From CAVVFX01 sp963747535 (lineage in GTDB: Bacteria; Acidobacteriota; Terriglobia; Bryobacterales; Bryobacteraceae), in the NCBI GenBank assembly GCA_963747535.1, contig CAVVFX010000006.1, positions 558,001 to 622,000 of the forward strand: 64,000 nucleotides of DNA, in the 5' to 3' direction. This document shows, one piece after another, positions 52,192 through 59,243 of the stretch. The position numbers and the translations under genes were made by a program. The first letter of the stretch is position 1; the number at the start of each line of letters is the position of its first letter. The notes beneath the pieces are model-generated. The model did not search any database. It had not been told where the DNA came from and saw only the letters and a program-made list of their open reading frames with translations.

Positions 52192-52740
52192 TCACTTGGA
52201 TTTTTTCTTCGTCCCCGCGCGCTTCCGGCCTTTGGGGGCAACACTGGCCACGATTCGTTCCAATTCATCGATGCGCTGGCGCAGTTCGGTCACCTGCGAA
52301 TCATCCTGGCTTGCGGCCGGCGAGGCCGGTTCTTGCGCCGCCGGAGCACTGGCCGGACGCGCCCCCGGTCTCATCATCATCTGCATGAAATCGAACGGCG
52401 TCATGGCCGGCGAGAACGCACCATACGCATTCTGGTACATCTCCAGCATCGAGCGGGCGCTCCGCAGAAGCGTCTCCTGGCTGGCCCGGCCACTAGCGAC
52501 GACCATCTGGCGCAGGATATCCAGGGGCAAGCCGGAATCGCGGTCTTTGGCCCCATCCACGATGATCTGCGTCAGGATCAACCGGGTGATGTCCTCGCCG
52601 CTGGCGGCATCGATCGCCTGCACCTCGATGCCCCGGCGCAACATATCCGCCACTTCGTCGAGATTGACATACCGGCTGTTGGTGGTGTCGTATAAACGTC
52701 GGTTTTCGTACTTTTTAATTATGACTTTCTGCGGGTTCAT
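52192..52740 (-). CDS. phaR: PHA synthesis repressor PhaR
   Basis: The ATG at 52740 (preceded by AAGGGA) gives 182 residues; the longer frame lacks support. The N-terminus is the diagnostic PHB/PHA accumulation regulator DNA-binding domain (KVIIKKYENRRLYDTTNSRYVNLDEVADML). A helical middle follows, then an Ala/Pro-rich linker and a short C-terminal coiled coil (VTELRQRIDELERIVASV) with a Lys-rich tail. PhaR binds DNA and nascent PHA granules and releases repression of phasin genes when polymer forms. It is divergent from the phasin gene, with a palindrome between them. Confidence 0.93.
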   Translation of the reverse strand: MNPQKVIIKKYENRRLYDTTNSRYVNLDEVADMLRRGIEVQAIDAASGEDITRLILTQIIVDGAKDRDSGLPLDILRQMVVASGRASQETLLRSARSMLEMYQNAYGAFSPAMTPFDFMQMMMRPGARPASAPAAQEPASPAASQDDSQVTELRQRIDELERIVASVAPKGRKRAGTKKKSK

Positions 52741-52783
52741 GACTTTTCCCTTGACAGCGGCGACCATCGGACGCACAATGAAA

Positions 52784-52800
52784 TTGCTGCAGTGCAGCAA
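52784..52800. promoter_or_regulatory. Candidate PhaR operator
   Basis: TTGCTGCAGTGCAGCAA is a perfect palindrome of eight-base arms around one base. It contains CTGC-N3-GCAG, the TGC-rich type of site described for PhaR of other bacteria. It lies between the divergent phaR (start 52740) and phasin (start 52841) genes, where autoregulation and phasin control would occur. Confidence 0.65.
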
Positions 52801-52840
52801 AGAAGGTTACCGATTCATATCGCTAACTTAGGAGCTAAAC

Positions 52841-53482
52841 ATGAACACCAATGCAAAGTCAACGGAAGCTCCTCCTGGAAGTCCGGTAAATGCGAAACCG
52901 GAGGCCCCGGAGATGTCTCCTGCCGCAGCATTCGCGAGCCTGTTCCATAACGGAATGGTCCGGTTTGCTGAAATTCAAAAGACTGCCCTCGATCAGATCG
53001 TACGGCACAACGCAGATTTTCAGAATACCTGGAACAAGGCTTATAAAGAGCCCTCCGCACCGGGTACTGCATTATTTGATCTGGCGGTGCAGGGAATCGA
53101 GAAATTCGTAGAGGCCCAGAAGGGCCTGGTGGATTTGGCTGTTGAGCAAAGCGCTCTGGTTATGGATATGTCGAAGGAGCGCGCTGATGGGGCCGCGAAA
53201 GCCAGCGCCAGTATCGGCGAGATGGTTCACAAGTCGACTGACAGGCTGGTAGCCGCAGAGAAAGTAGTATTGGATTTTGCTGCACGGCAAAATGCCCTGG
53301 TGATCGATCGCGTGAAGCGCCAGTTCGGAATGGTGGATACGACGCCCGCAACGGCGGCGGCAGAGTCGATCCGCAAGAGTTTGGATGTGGTAATCGAGGC
53401 GCAGAAAGAAATGATTGATATTGCCGCGAAGCCCATTAAGGCTGCGGCCGCGGCCGCGACGCACAAGGCGGCGAGTGCCTGA
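52841..53482 (+). CDS. Phasin family protein
   Basis: The 213-residue helical protein has an Ala/Lys-rich tail. Repeated amphipathic helices (LFDLAVQGIEKFVEAQKGLVDLAVEQSALVMDM, TDRLVAAEKVVLDFAARQNALVIDRVKRQFG, SLDVVIEAQKEMIDIAAKPIKAA) are typical of phasins, which coat PHA granules. The N-terminal 45 residues are Pro-rich and probably disordered. An AGGAG lies before the ATG. It is divergent from phaR and followed by phaE-like and phaC genes. Confidence 0.88.
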   Translation: MNTNAKSTEAPPGSPVNAKPEAPEMSPAAAFASLFHNGMVRFAEIQKTALDQIVRHNADFQNTWNKAYKEPSAPGTALFDLAVQGIEKFVEAQKGLVDLAVEQSALVMDMSKERADGAAKASASIGEMVHKSTDRLVAAEKVVLDFAARQNALVIDRVKRQFGMVDTTPATAAAESIRKSLDVVIEAQKEMIDIAAKPIKAAAAAATHKAASA

Positions 53483-53604
53483 CGAGCGAGCGCATTGATT
53501 CAGGCCGGACGGCGCCCCGACCGCCTCAGCGTCACTCGAGGGCATTCCCTCGGACGGAAGCGTCGTTCCGGCCTGCTGCAAGTATTTGGTTGTGAGGTCC
53601 TAAG

Positions 53605-53976
53605 ATGAATAACGGCACGGAAAACAAGAACGATACAAAGGGCGAACAGCCTGAAACCAAGTCTGCCGACCCGCTGGAAGCCTGGAAGAAATTACGGGAC
53701 TCGAGTCTGGACTTCTGGTCCAAGGGCATGATCGAGGCTGTGAATACTGAAGCGTACGCCCAGACGACGGGAGCTATGCTGGATGCGTATCTCACTGCGT
53801 CGGGACCTTTTCGTGAGGCCATGGCAAAATCGATGGTCCAGGCATTGCAACAGATGCAACTACCCACGCGCGAGGATTTTGAGAGCCTGGCGGACCGCAT
53901 GACCAATATCGAAATGCGGCTGGATGACCTGGATGCCAAACTGGACAGCCGGGCGCGAAAGCAAGGAGGTAAGTAA
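53605..53976 (+). CDS. PhaE-like subunit of a class III PHA synthase
   Basis: The 123-residue protein is mostly helical: DPLEAWKKLRDSSLDFWSKGMIEAVNTEAYAQ, then FREAMAKSMVQALQQMQLPTREDFESLADRMTNIEMRLDDLDAKLD. The PhaE-type features are the aromatic DFW and the final LPTREDFESLADRMTNIEMRLD coiled coil. It is much shorter than Allochromatium PhaE (about 350 residues). It lies two bases before phaC, whose AGGAGGT sits in its last codons. It is probably the activating subunit. Confidence 0.78.
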   Translation: MNNGTENKNDTKGEQPETKSADPLEAWKKLRDSSLDFWSKGMIEAVNTEAYAQTTGAMLDAYLTASGPFREAMAKSMVQALQQMQLPTREDFESLADRMTNIEMRLDDLDAKLDSRARKQGGK

Positions 53977-53978
53977 GC

Positions 53979-55046
53979 ATGGCCGCTTCATGCATGACAC
54001 CGCCGGATTTCCTTCAGATGGAAGAAAAACTCCGGACGTTGAACAAAGTTCTGACTACGCGAGCTCCGATCGCACAGACGCCCAAACAGATGATTTGGGC
54101 GTTGAACAAGGCCAAACTCTATCGCTATATCCCCGTTTTGCCTGAAGAGAAACGGCATCGCATACCGCTCTTCCTGGTTTTCGCCCTGATGAACCGGCCG
54201 TATATTTTCGACCTCCGGCCCGGACATAGTTTCGTCGAGTATATGTTGGCGCAGGGTTACGACATCTATCTGCTCGATTGGGGCTCGCCCGGTCTCGAGG
54301 ACCGGAACCTCAAATTCGACGACTACACGCTCGACTACCTTCCCCGCGCGATACGGAAGGTAAAGTCGGTCTCGGGCAGCGAGGAGTTCAGTATGGCAGG
54401 ATGGTGCATCGGCGCCATTCTGACGACGATTTACGCTTCGCTCAGGCCCAACGACGGGTTGCGGAACATGGTCCTGTTGACCGCGCCGCTGGACTTTGCC
54501 AACAAGGAGGCGATCACGTTTGCGAAGTGGACGGACGAGCGTTACTTCAACGTGGACAAGGTTCTGGCCGCATTCGGTAACATGCCGGCTGGAATGATCG
54601 ATTATGGCGCGAAGGCACTCAAGCCGGTGGAGAATTACATCTCGAATTACCTCCGGCTCTGGGACAATCTCGATAACCCGCAGATTGTAGACGCCTGGCA
54701 CGCGATGGCCACATGGGTTACCGACAATGTCCCGATGGCCGGCGCAACGTTCCGCCAGTTGATCGTCGACCTGTATCAGAACAACCGGCTCGCGGAAGGG
54801 AAACTCATGATTCGTGGTGAGCGCGTGGATGTGAATAACATTCGGGCGAACATCATGAACGTGATTGCCGAGGGCGATCATATATCGCCACCTTGCCAGT
54901 CGGAGAACTTGATGAGCAAGATAGGTAGCCCGGATAAAGAAGTGTTCCGGATCCCCGGCGGGCACATCGGGATCATGGCAGGGAGCGCCGCCCACAAGCG
55001 CACCTGGCCGCACATCGATACGTGGCTCGCAAAGCGCTCGGACTAG
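53979..55046 (+). CDS. phaC: Class III poly(3-hydroxyalkanoate) synthase subunit PhaC
   Basis: The 355-residue protein is the length of class III PhaC. It has the lipase-like box with Cys nucleophile (SMAGWCIGAILTTIYAS), Asp in VIAEGDHISPPCQSENL, and His in IPGGHIGIMAGSAAHKRTWPHIDTWL. DLRPGHSFVEYMLAQGYDIYLLDWGSPG is also diagnostic. It polymerises 3-hydroxyacyl-CoA at the granule surface together with the PhaE-like subunit. The start is ATG 53979, with AGGAGGT at the right distance. It converges with the reductase gene at 55118. Confidence 0.94.
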   Translation: MAASCMTPPDFLQMEEKLRTLNKVLTTRAPIAQTPKQMIWALNKAKLYRYIPVLPEEKRHRIPLFLVFALMNRPYIFDLRPGHSFVEYMLAQGYDIYLLDWGSPGLEDRNLKFDDYTLDYLPRAIRKVKSVSGSEEFSMAGWCIGAILTTIYASLRPNDGLRNMVLLTAPLDFANKEAITFAKWTDERYFNVDKVLAAFGNMPAGMIDYGAKALKPVENYISNYLRLWDNLDNPQIVDAWHAMATWVTDNVPMAGATFRQLIVDLYQNNRLAEGKLMIRGERVDVNNIRANIMNVIAEGDHISPPCQSENLMSKIGSPDKEVFRIPGGHIGIMAGSAAHKRTWPHIDTWLAKRSD

Positions 55047-55056
55047 TTTCACCGTA

Positions 55057-55087
55057 GGGGCAGACCATCGCTGTTCGTGGTCTGCCC
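55057..55087. repeat. Hairpin repeat, family D, between convergent phaC and reductase genes
   Basis: GGGCAGACCA and TGGTCTGCCC pair perfectly over ten bases around a ten-base loop. Related copies lie at 35023-35053 and 61667-61697. Its place between convergent genes would suit a bidirectional terminator, but no T-run follows. Confidence 0.55.
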
Positions 55088-55117
55088 ACCTGCGGAGCAG
55101 GCGTCTGCCGCACTACT

Positions 55118-55885
55118 CTACATATAAAGACCACCGTTGATATTCAACTGCTGCCCCGTGATATAGTCGCCCTCCGTCACAAGAAACGCGGCGGCCTTCG
55201 CGACCTCAACGGGTTGAGCGAATCGCTGCAGAGGTATTTTCAGGCGAATCTGCTCCAGGACATGGGCCGGGATCTCGGCCAGACTTTCGGTACAGATGAA
55301 GCCCGGAGCAATCGCGTTGGCCGTTATGTTGTACTTCGCCGTCTCCTGCGCCAAAGTTTTGGTAAACGCCAGAATGCCACCGTGGCCCGCTACGTGAGTC
55401 CCCGGGCCGAACTTCCCGGGCTGCCCCAAAAACGAGCTGATGTTGATAATGCGGCCGAACAGGTGTTTGATCATCGAAGGCAGAGCCGCCGATGTGCAGT
55501 GGTACGTGCCGCTCAGATTGACGTTGATGACGTCCGACCACTCGTCGTCGGAAATGGTTCTGGAGGTTTTGTCGCGAGTAATTCCGGCGTTGTTTACCAG
55601 GACATCGAGATGTCCCCAGCGGTCCAATACCGTCTGGACAACATTTCGCGCGTCCTCCTTCGATACTACGTCTCCCTGGATGATCAGGCATTCCGAGCCG
55701 ACCTGGCGAATCAGATCCGCGAGGCCCTCGGCATGTTGCTTGCTCTCACGGTAATTGATTGCGACGGACGCACCGCGATGGGCGAGTTCGAGCGCAATCG
55801 CGCAGCCGATCCCTTTGGCTGCACCGGTGACCAGCGCAACTTTTCCTTCTAAAGATCTGCTGCTGTGATGTCCATTACTAGCCAT
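55118..55885 (-). CDS. Acetoacetyl-CoA reductase / 3-oxoacyl reductase (PhaB/FabG-like)
   Basis: The 255-residue SDR has VALVTGAAKGIGCAIALELAHRG, LDVLVNNAGITRDK, and the active-site Ser-Tyr-Lys region. In that last motif the usual Tyr position reads GTHVAGHGGILAFTKTLA: His or Gly stands where Tyr-x3-Lys (YxAxK) is expected, so the catalytic Tyr seems displaced or lost. GFICTESLAEIP follows. The gene neighbours phaC and phaA, so an acetoacetyl-CoA reductase role fits. Note the departure from the Tyr-x-x-x-Lys motif. Confidence 0.8.
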   Translation of the reverse strand: MASNGHHSSRSLEGKVALVTGAAKGIGCAIALELAHRGASVAINYRESKQHAEGLADLIRQVGSECLIIQGDVVSKEDARNVVQTVLDRWGHLDVLVNNAGITRDKTSRTISDDEWSDVINVNLSGTYHCTSAALPSMIKHLFGRIINISSFLGQPGKFGPGTHVAGHGGILAFTKTLAQETAKYNITANAIAPGFICTESLAEIPAHVLEQIRLKIPLQRFAQPVEVAKAAAFLVTEGDYITGQQLNINGGLYM

Positions 55886-55973
55886 AATGATTCCCCTTTT
55901 TAGCCAGTCTTAGCGGGCCACATCACCGCGTCCGCGGCTGACAGAGGCGCGGCCCGCAGTGACGTGTTTCGCG

Positions 55974-57167
55974 TTAGTTGTCCAAGCGCTCGTAGATCGC
56001 TGCGATGCCCTGTCCCCCGCCGATACACATGGTAACCAGACCATACTGCCCGCCGGTGCGGTGGAGTTCGTAAAGGGCCTTCACGGTCAGAATGGCGCCG
56101 GTTGCGCCGAGAGGATGCCCGAGCGCGATCGCTCCGCCGTTCGGATTGGCCTGATCGAGCTGCAAACCCAGTTGACGCACGACCGCAATCGCCTGGGCCG
56201 CGAAAGCTTCGTTGCCCTCGTACACGCTGATCTGGTCGAGCGTCAGGCCGGCATTCGCGAGCGCCTTCCGTACCGCCGTAACCGGACCGATGCCCATGTA
56301 TTTCGGATCCACCCCGACGACGGCATAACTTACCAGACGTGCGATCGGTTTCAATCCGCGCTCCTCGGCGGCCTCACGCTCCATAAGCACCACGGCAGCC
56401 GCGCCATCGTTGATTCCCGAAGCATTGCCCGCGGTAATGGTTCCGTTCTTGTCGAATGCCGGCTTCATCTTCGCCAAACCCTCCAGAGTCGTATCGGCCC
56501 GGGGTTGCTCATCCGTGTCGAAGAGGACTGAGCCGGTCTTGGTCTTCACTTCTATCGGAACGATCTGGGTCTTGAAGATGCAATGCTTGATGGCCTCGAC
56601 CGCGCGCCGATGACTCATGAACGCGAGATCGTCCTGGTCCTCGCGGCTGATGCCGTATTTCTTGGCGACGTTCTCGGCGGTGATCGCCATATGGACTTCG
56701 TCGAACGGGTCGGTGAGCGCGCCGACCATGGCGTCGATGACGGACGCGTTGTTCATCCTCTGCCCCCAACGCAGTCCACCGATCCAATACTGCGAGCGGC
56801 TCATACTTTCCGCGCCCCCACCGATTGCCACATCGGTATCCCCTAATTGAATCATTTGAGCAGCCGACACGATAGCTTGTAGGCCGCTTCCGCAGAGCCG
56901 GTTTAGCGTGAGCGCGGGTGTCTCGACGGGCACACCGCCGCGTACCGCGGCCACGCGGGACAGATACATGTCCTTTGCTTCGGTATGAATCACATTACCG
57001 AAAACGACGTGCCCGATATCCTCGGGTGCTACTTTGGCGCGCTGAATGGATTCGCGCACTACCGCAGCCGCTAACTCGGTAGGTGGGATATCTTTCAAAC
57101 CGCCGCCGTACTTACCGATTGCAGTGCGGACGGCACTTAATACGACTACTTCCCTTTTGTTTGCCAC
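55974..57167 (-). CDS. phaA: Acetyl-CoA acetyltransferase (thiolase), PhaA-like
   Basis: The 397-residue thiolase has the acyl-enzyme Cys in LNRLCGSGLQAIVSA, the base His in ALGHPLGATGA, and the second Cys in LVTMCIGGGQGIA. NEAFAAQAIAVVRQL is also conserved. It condenses two acetyl-CoA molecules to acetoacetyl-CoA, the first step to PHB. It lies upstream of the reductase on the same strand, with 88 bases between, so the pair is probably cotranscribed. Degradative thiolase function cannot be excluded. Confidence 0.9.
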   Translation of the reverse strand: MANKREVVVLSAVRTAIGKYGGGLKDIPPTELAAAVVRESIQRAKVAPEDIGHVVFGNVIHTEAKDMYLSRVAAVRGGVPVETPALTLNRLCGSGLQAIVSAAQMIQLGDTDVAIGGGAESMSRSQYWIGGLRWGQRMNNASVIDAMVGALTDPFDEVHMAITAENVAKKYGISREDQDDLAFMSHRRAVEAIKHCIFKTQIVPIEVKTKTGSVLFDTDEQPRADTTLEGLAKMKPAFDKNGTITAGNASGINDGAAAVVLMEREAAEERGLKPIARLVSYAVVGVDPKYMGIGPVTAVRKALANAGLTLDQISVYEGNEAFAAQAIAVVRQLGLQLDQANPNGGAIALGHPLGATGAILTVKALYELHRTGGQYGLVTMCIGGGQGIAAIYERLDN

Positions 57168-57422
57168 GCGACAATCTCCTTATCGTCCCTGACCTGCCTC
57201 AAGTCTGCGACGGAACGATCTCAAATCGGCCCGAGCAACGGCCGAGGAGACTCCTGTGCTGTGTGTCTAAATGATAAAGCGAATCATCGTTAGTTAGTAC
57301 TGCCAAATATGCGCGCTCTGTGTTGTAACTTACTAAACGTTTGTAAATTAGGACTTCGCGGTATGTTTATCTGTTTACACCCGCGATTTCCGGTGATACT
57401 CTTCCAGCAGGGGAATACATAT

Positions 57423-57650
57423 ATGTCGGCAGCTGCATTTAGCCGGGCACCCGCTTATTCACCTGAATTGGCTCCCGAACCGGAACACGATCCGATCGCG
57501 CATCTTGGACCTCCCGAAACCTGGGAAACCATCGGGCGCTTCCGCTTTATCCCGTCCTCTTATCTCGTGGCCTGTGATCTTGATTCGGATTCCGGCGCGG
57601 CGCATCTGCTCTATTTGCGCAGCTTAATCAGCGACGAATCGGAAGCGTAA
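57423..57650 (+). CDS. Hypothetical small protein, 75 residues
   Basis: ATG 57423 follows AGGGGAA and gives 75 residues; an upstream start at 57309 adds a non-conserved-looking Cys-rich piece. The sequence has a Pro-rich start (RAPAYSPELAPEPEHDP) and a compact part (GPPETWETIGRFRFIPSSYLVACDLDSDSGAAHLLYLRSL). No domain is recognised. It stands between the thiolase promoter and the sirtuin gene end. Confidence 0.5.
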   Translation: MSAAAFSRAPAYSPELAPEPEHDPIAHLGPPETWETIGRFRFIPSSYLVACDLDSDSGAAHLLYLRSLISDESEA

Positions 57651-57688
57651 TATTCACCGGCAGCGACCGCCCAGGTCGCCCGCCGTCA

Positions 57689-58399
57689 CTAAATAATCTG
57701 GGGTAAAATCTCGCCCGCTGGACCGCGCAGACATACCTCGATCGACTCCGAGAACGAAGTCTCTTCCAGATTTACCTCGATCACGGCCGCGCCATTCGCC
57801 AGCGCATAGGGCACCAGTCCTGCAGCCGGATACACCTGCGCCGAAGTCCCTACCACCAGGAGCACTCGAGCCGAATTCACCGCCTTCTCAGCCTCCAGCC
57901 AGACATCCTGGGGCAGGGCCTCGCCGAACCAGACGATGCCAGGACGTAGCAACCCTCCACAACCGCAGCGCGGCGGCCGATCGTCGGGCAATCGCGCTAT
58001 CTCGCGCCCGCAATCCCGGCAGCGATTCACCCAGATATCGCCGTGGACTTTCAGAATCCGCCGGCTGCCGGCACGGTCGTGCAGGCCGTCGACGTTCTGG
58101 GTAATGAGGCTGAAATGCGTGCAGCGTTCTTCGAGCCTGGCGAGCGCGAAATGGCCTGGATTCGGCTGAGCCTGGGCGATGAGTTCGCGCCGCCACAGAT
58201 ACCATTCCCAAACCGTCTCCGGATTGCGGCCGAAGGCTTCGGGCGTAGCCAACTCTTCGGGCCGGAAGTTTCTCCAAAGCCCGCCGGCGCCCCGGAAAGT
58301 AGGAATGCCGCTCTCGGCCGAGATGCCCGCGCCCGTCAGCACCGCAATATGCCCGGCGGTCCGCAAGAGCTCACGCGCAGCTGCTAATTGGCTCTTCAT
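57689..58399 (-). CDS. cobB: NAD-dependent protein deacylase, sirtuin family
   Basis: The 236-residue protein has the NAD site AVLTGAGISAESGIPTFRG, catalytic His in ITQNVDGLHDRAG and ILKVHGDIW, and the zinc Cys set CRDCG and RCGCGG. PGIVWFGEALP and VVGTSAQVYPAAGLV follow. The Cys spacing of the second pair (CGC) is tight. The enzyme removes acetyl or other acyl groups from lysines. It stands alone; the symbol is given for family resemblance to bacterial CobB. Confidence 0.9.
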   Translation of the reverse strand: MKSQLAAARELLRTAGHIAVLTGAGISAESGIPTFRGAGGLWRNFRPEELATPEAFGRNPETVWEWYLWRRELIAQAQPNPGHFALARLEERCTHFSLITQNVDGLHDRAGSRRILKVHGDIWVNRCRDCGREIARLPDDRPPRCGCGGLLRPGIVWFGEALPQDVWLEAEKAVNSARVLLVVGTSAQVYPAAGLVPYALANGAAVIEVNLEETSFSESIEVCLRGPAGEILPQII

Positions 58400-58497
58400 C
58401 AGGAGAATGTCGTTGTTGCAAAATTCGGCAGAACCGCTTGCTTAGCGTGCGGCTCAGAAACGCGACCAGACAACAAACAATTACTGAGCCGCAACCG

Positions 58498-58632
58498 TGA
58501 GAAGCTGAGAAAAAATCGGCCGCATGCGGCCAAGGCAGGCGAAACCGCCTGCCCCACCAGTGGCAACACAGGACTTGCAGTGGTGGCGCAGGCGCTTTCG
58601 CCTGCGGCCTTTGATTTTTTCTCAGCTCCTTA
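58498..58632. repeat. 135-bp palindromic element with 14-bp inverted ends
   Basis: GCTGAGAAAAAATC (58504-58517) is exactly inverted at 58613-58626, and pairing continues a few bases outward. Between them lie three GC-rich hairpins (GGCCGC/GCGGCC, GGCAGGCG/CGCCTGCC-like, and GCAGGCG/CGCCTGC). It looks like a small non-autonomous repeat. In either direction it could fold and end transcription. Confidence 0.55.
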
Positions 58633-58646
58633 GGGAGCGGTTACAT

Positions 58647-59243
58647 TCACTGCAGCGGTATCTCGAAAAAGAATAATTCCTGCCCGGACTTCGAGTCGTT
58701 CAGTCCCGAGACAATCACCTTCGCCCGACTGCCGGGCTCGGTCTGAAAATAGAAAAATCCGGAAGCCTTGTCGTGCGGCGGGATCATGCTGGCGGTGAAT
58801 GCCCGCCCCTCGATCTCCCATTCCGCCAGCGGATTCTTGCTGCGGCTGACGTGGACGCCGCCCGTCGGTCCGGGAACCATCTTCGGACGGTTCGCGCCTT
58901 GCAGATATTTCAACTCTTGCGCCGGCGTGTTCTCCACCCGCACATCTCCCTGAGCGACGTACTCCAGTTTGATGTGGTCGACCCGAATAGCGCTGGGACT
59001 CTCGTTCTCCACCACCACCAGGACCGGCAGAATGCCTTGGGCATTCGGGTTCACCTTGCCGAAGGCTGTCTTGACCTGCTCCTCGCTTACGTAAGGAATC
59101 GCGGCGATGGTGACGCCCTGGCTGCTCATATGGTGGGGGTACGACGCAGCCGGACCGATCTCCAGCTTCGGCTTGTCCTTGTCGGCGGCCAGCGCTACCG
59201 TTATACTCGTCAAAAGAATCAGGCGTTTGAAAGCCAAAGGCAT
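58647..59243 (-). CDS. Secreted protein of unknown function
   Basis: The 198-residue protein starts with a signal peptide (FKRLILLTSITVALAADK). The mature part contains a beta-sandwich-like domain (GILPVLVVVENESPSAIRVDHIKLEYV) and ends with FFFEIPLQ. AGGAG stands before the ATG. It is read away from the WaaA-LpxK gene, with overlapping 5' ends. No family name can be given; a lipid- or envelope-associated protein is possible from its neighbour. Confidence 0.7.
   Translation of the reverse strand: MPLAFKRLILLTSITVALAADKDKPKLEIGPAASYPHHMSSQGVTIAAIPYVSEEQVKTAFGKVNPNAQGILPVLVVVENESPSAIRVDHIKLEYVAQGDVRVENTPAQELKYLQGANRPKMVPGPTGGVHVSRSKNPLAEWEIEGRAFTASMIPPHDKASGFFYFQTEPGSRAKVIVSGLNDSKSGQELFFFEIPLQ

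Noticed and set aside
53988..55052. A 354-codon frame antisense to phaC
   Set aside because: It mirrors phaC exactly, and phaC has all catalytic motifs and a good ribosome site.
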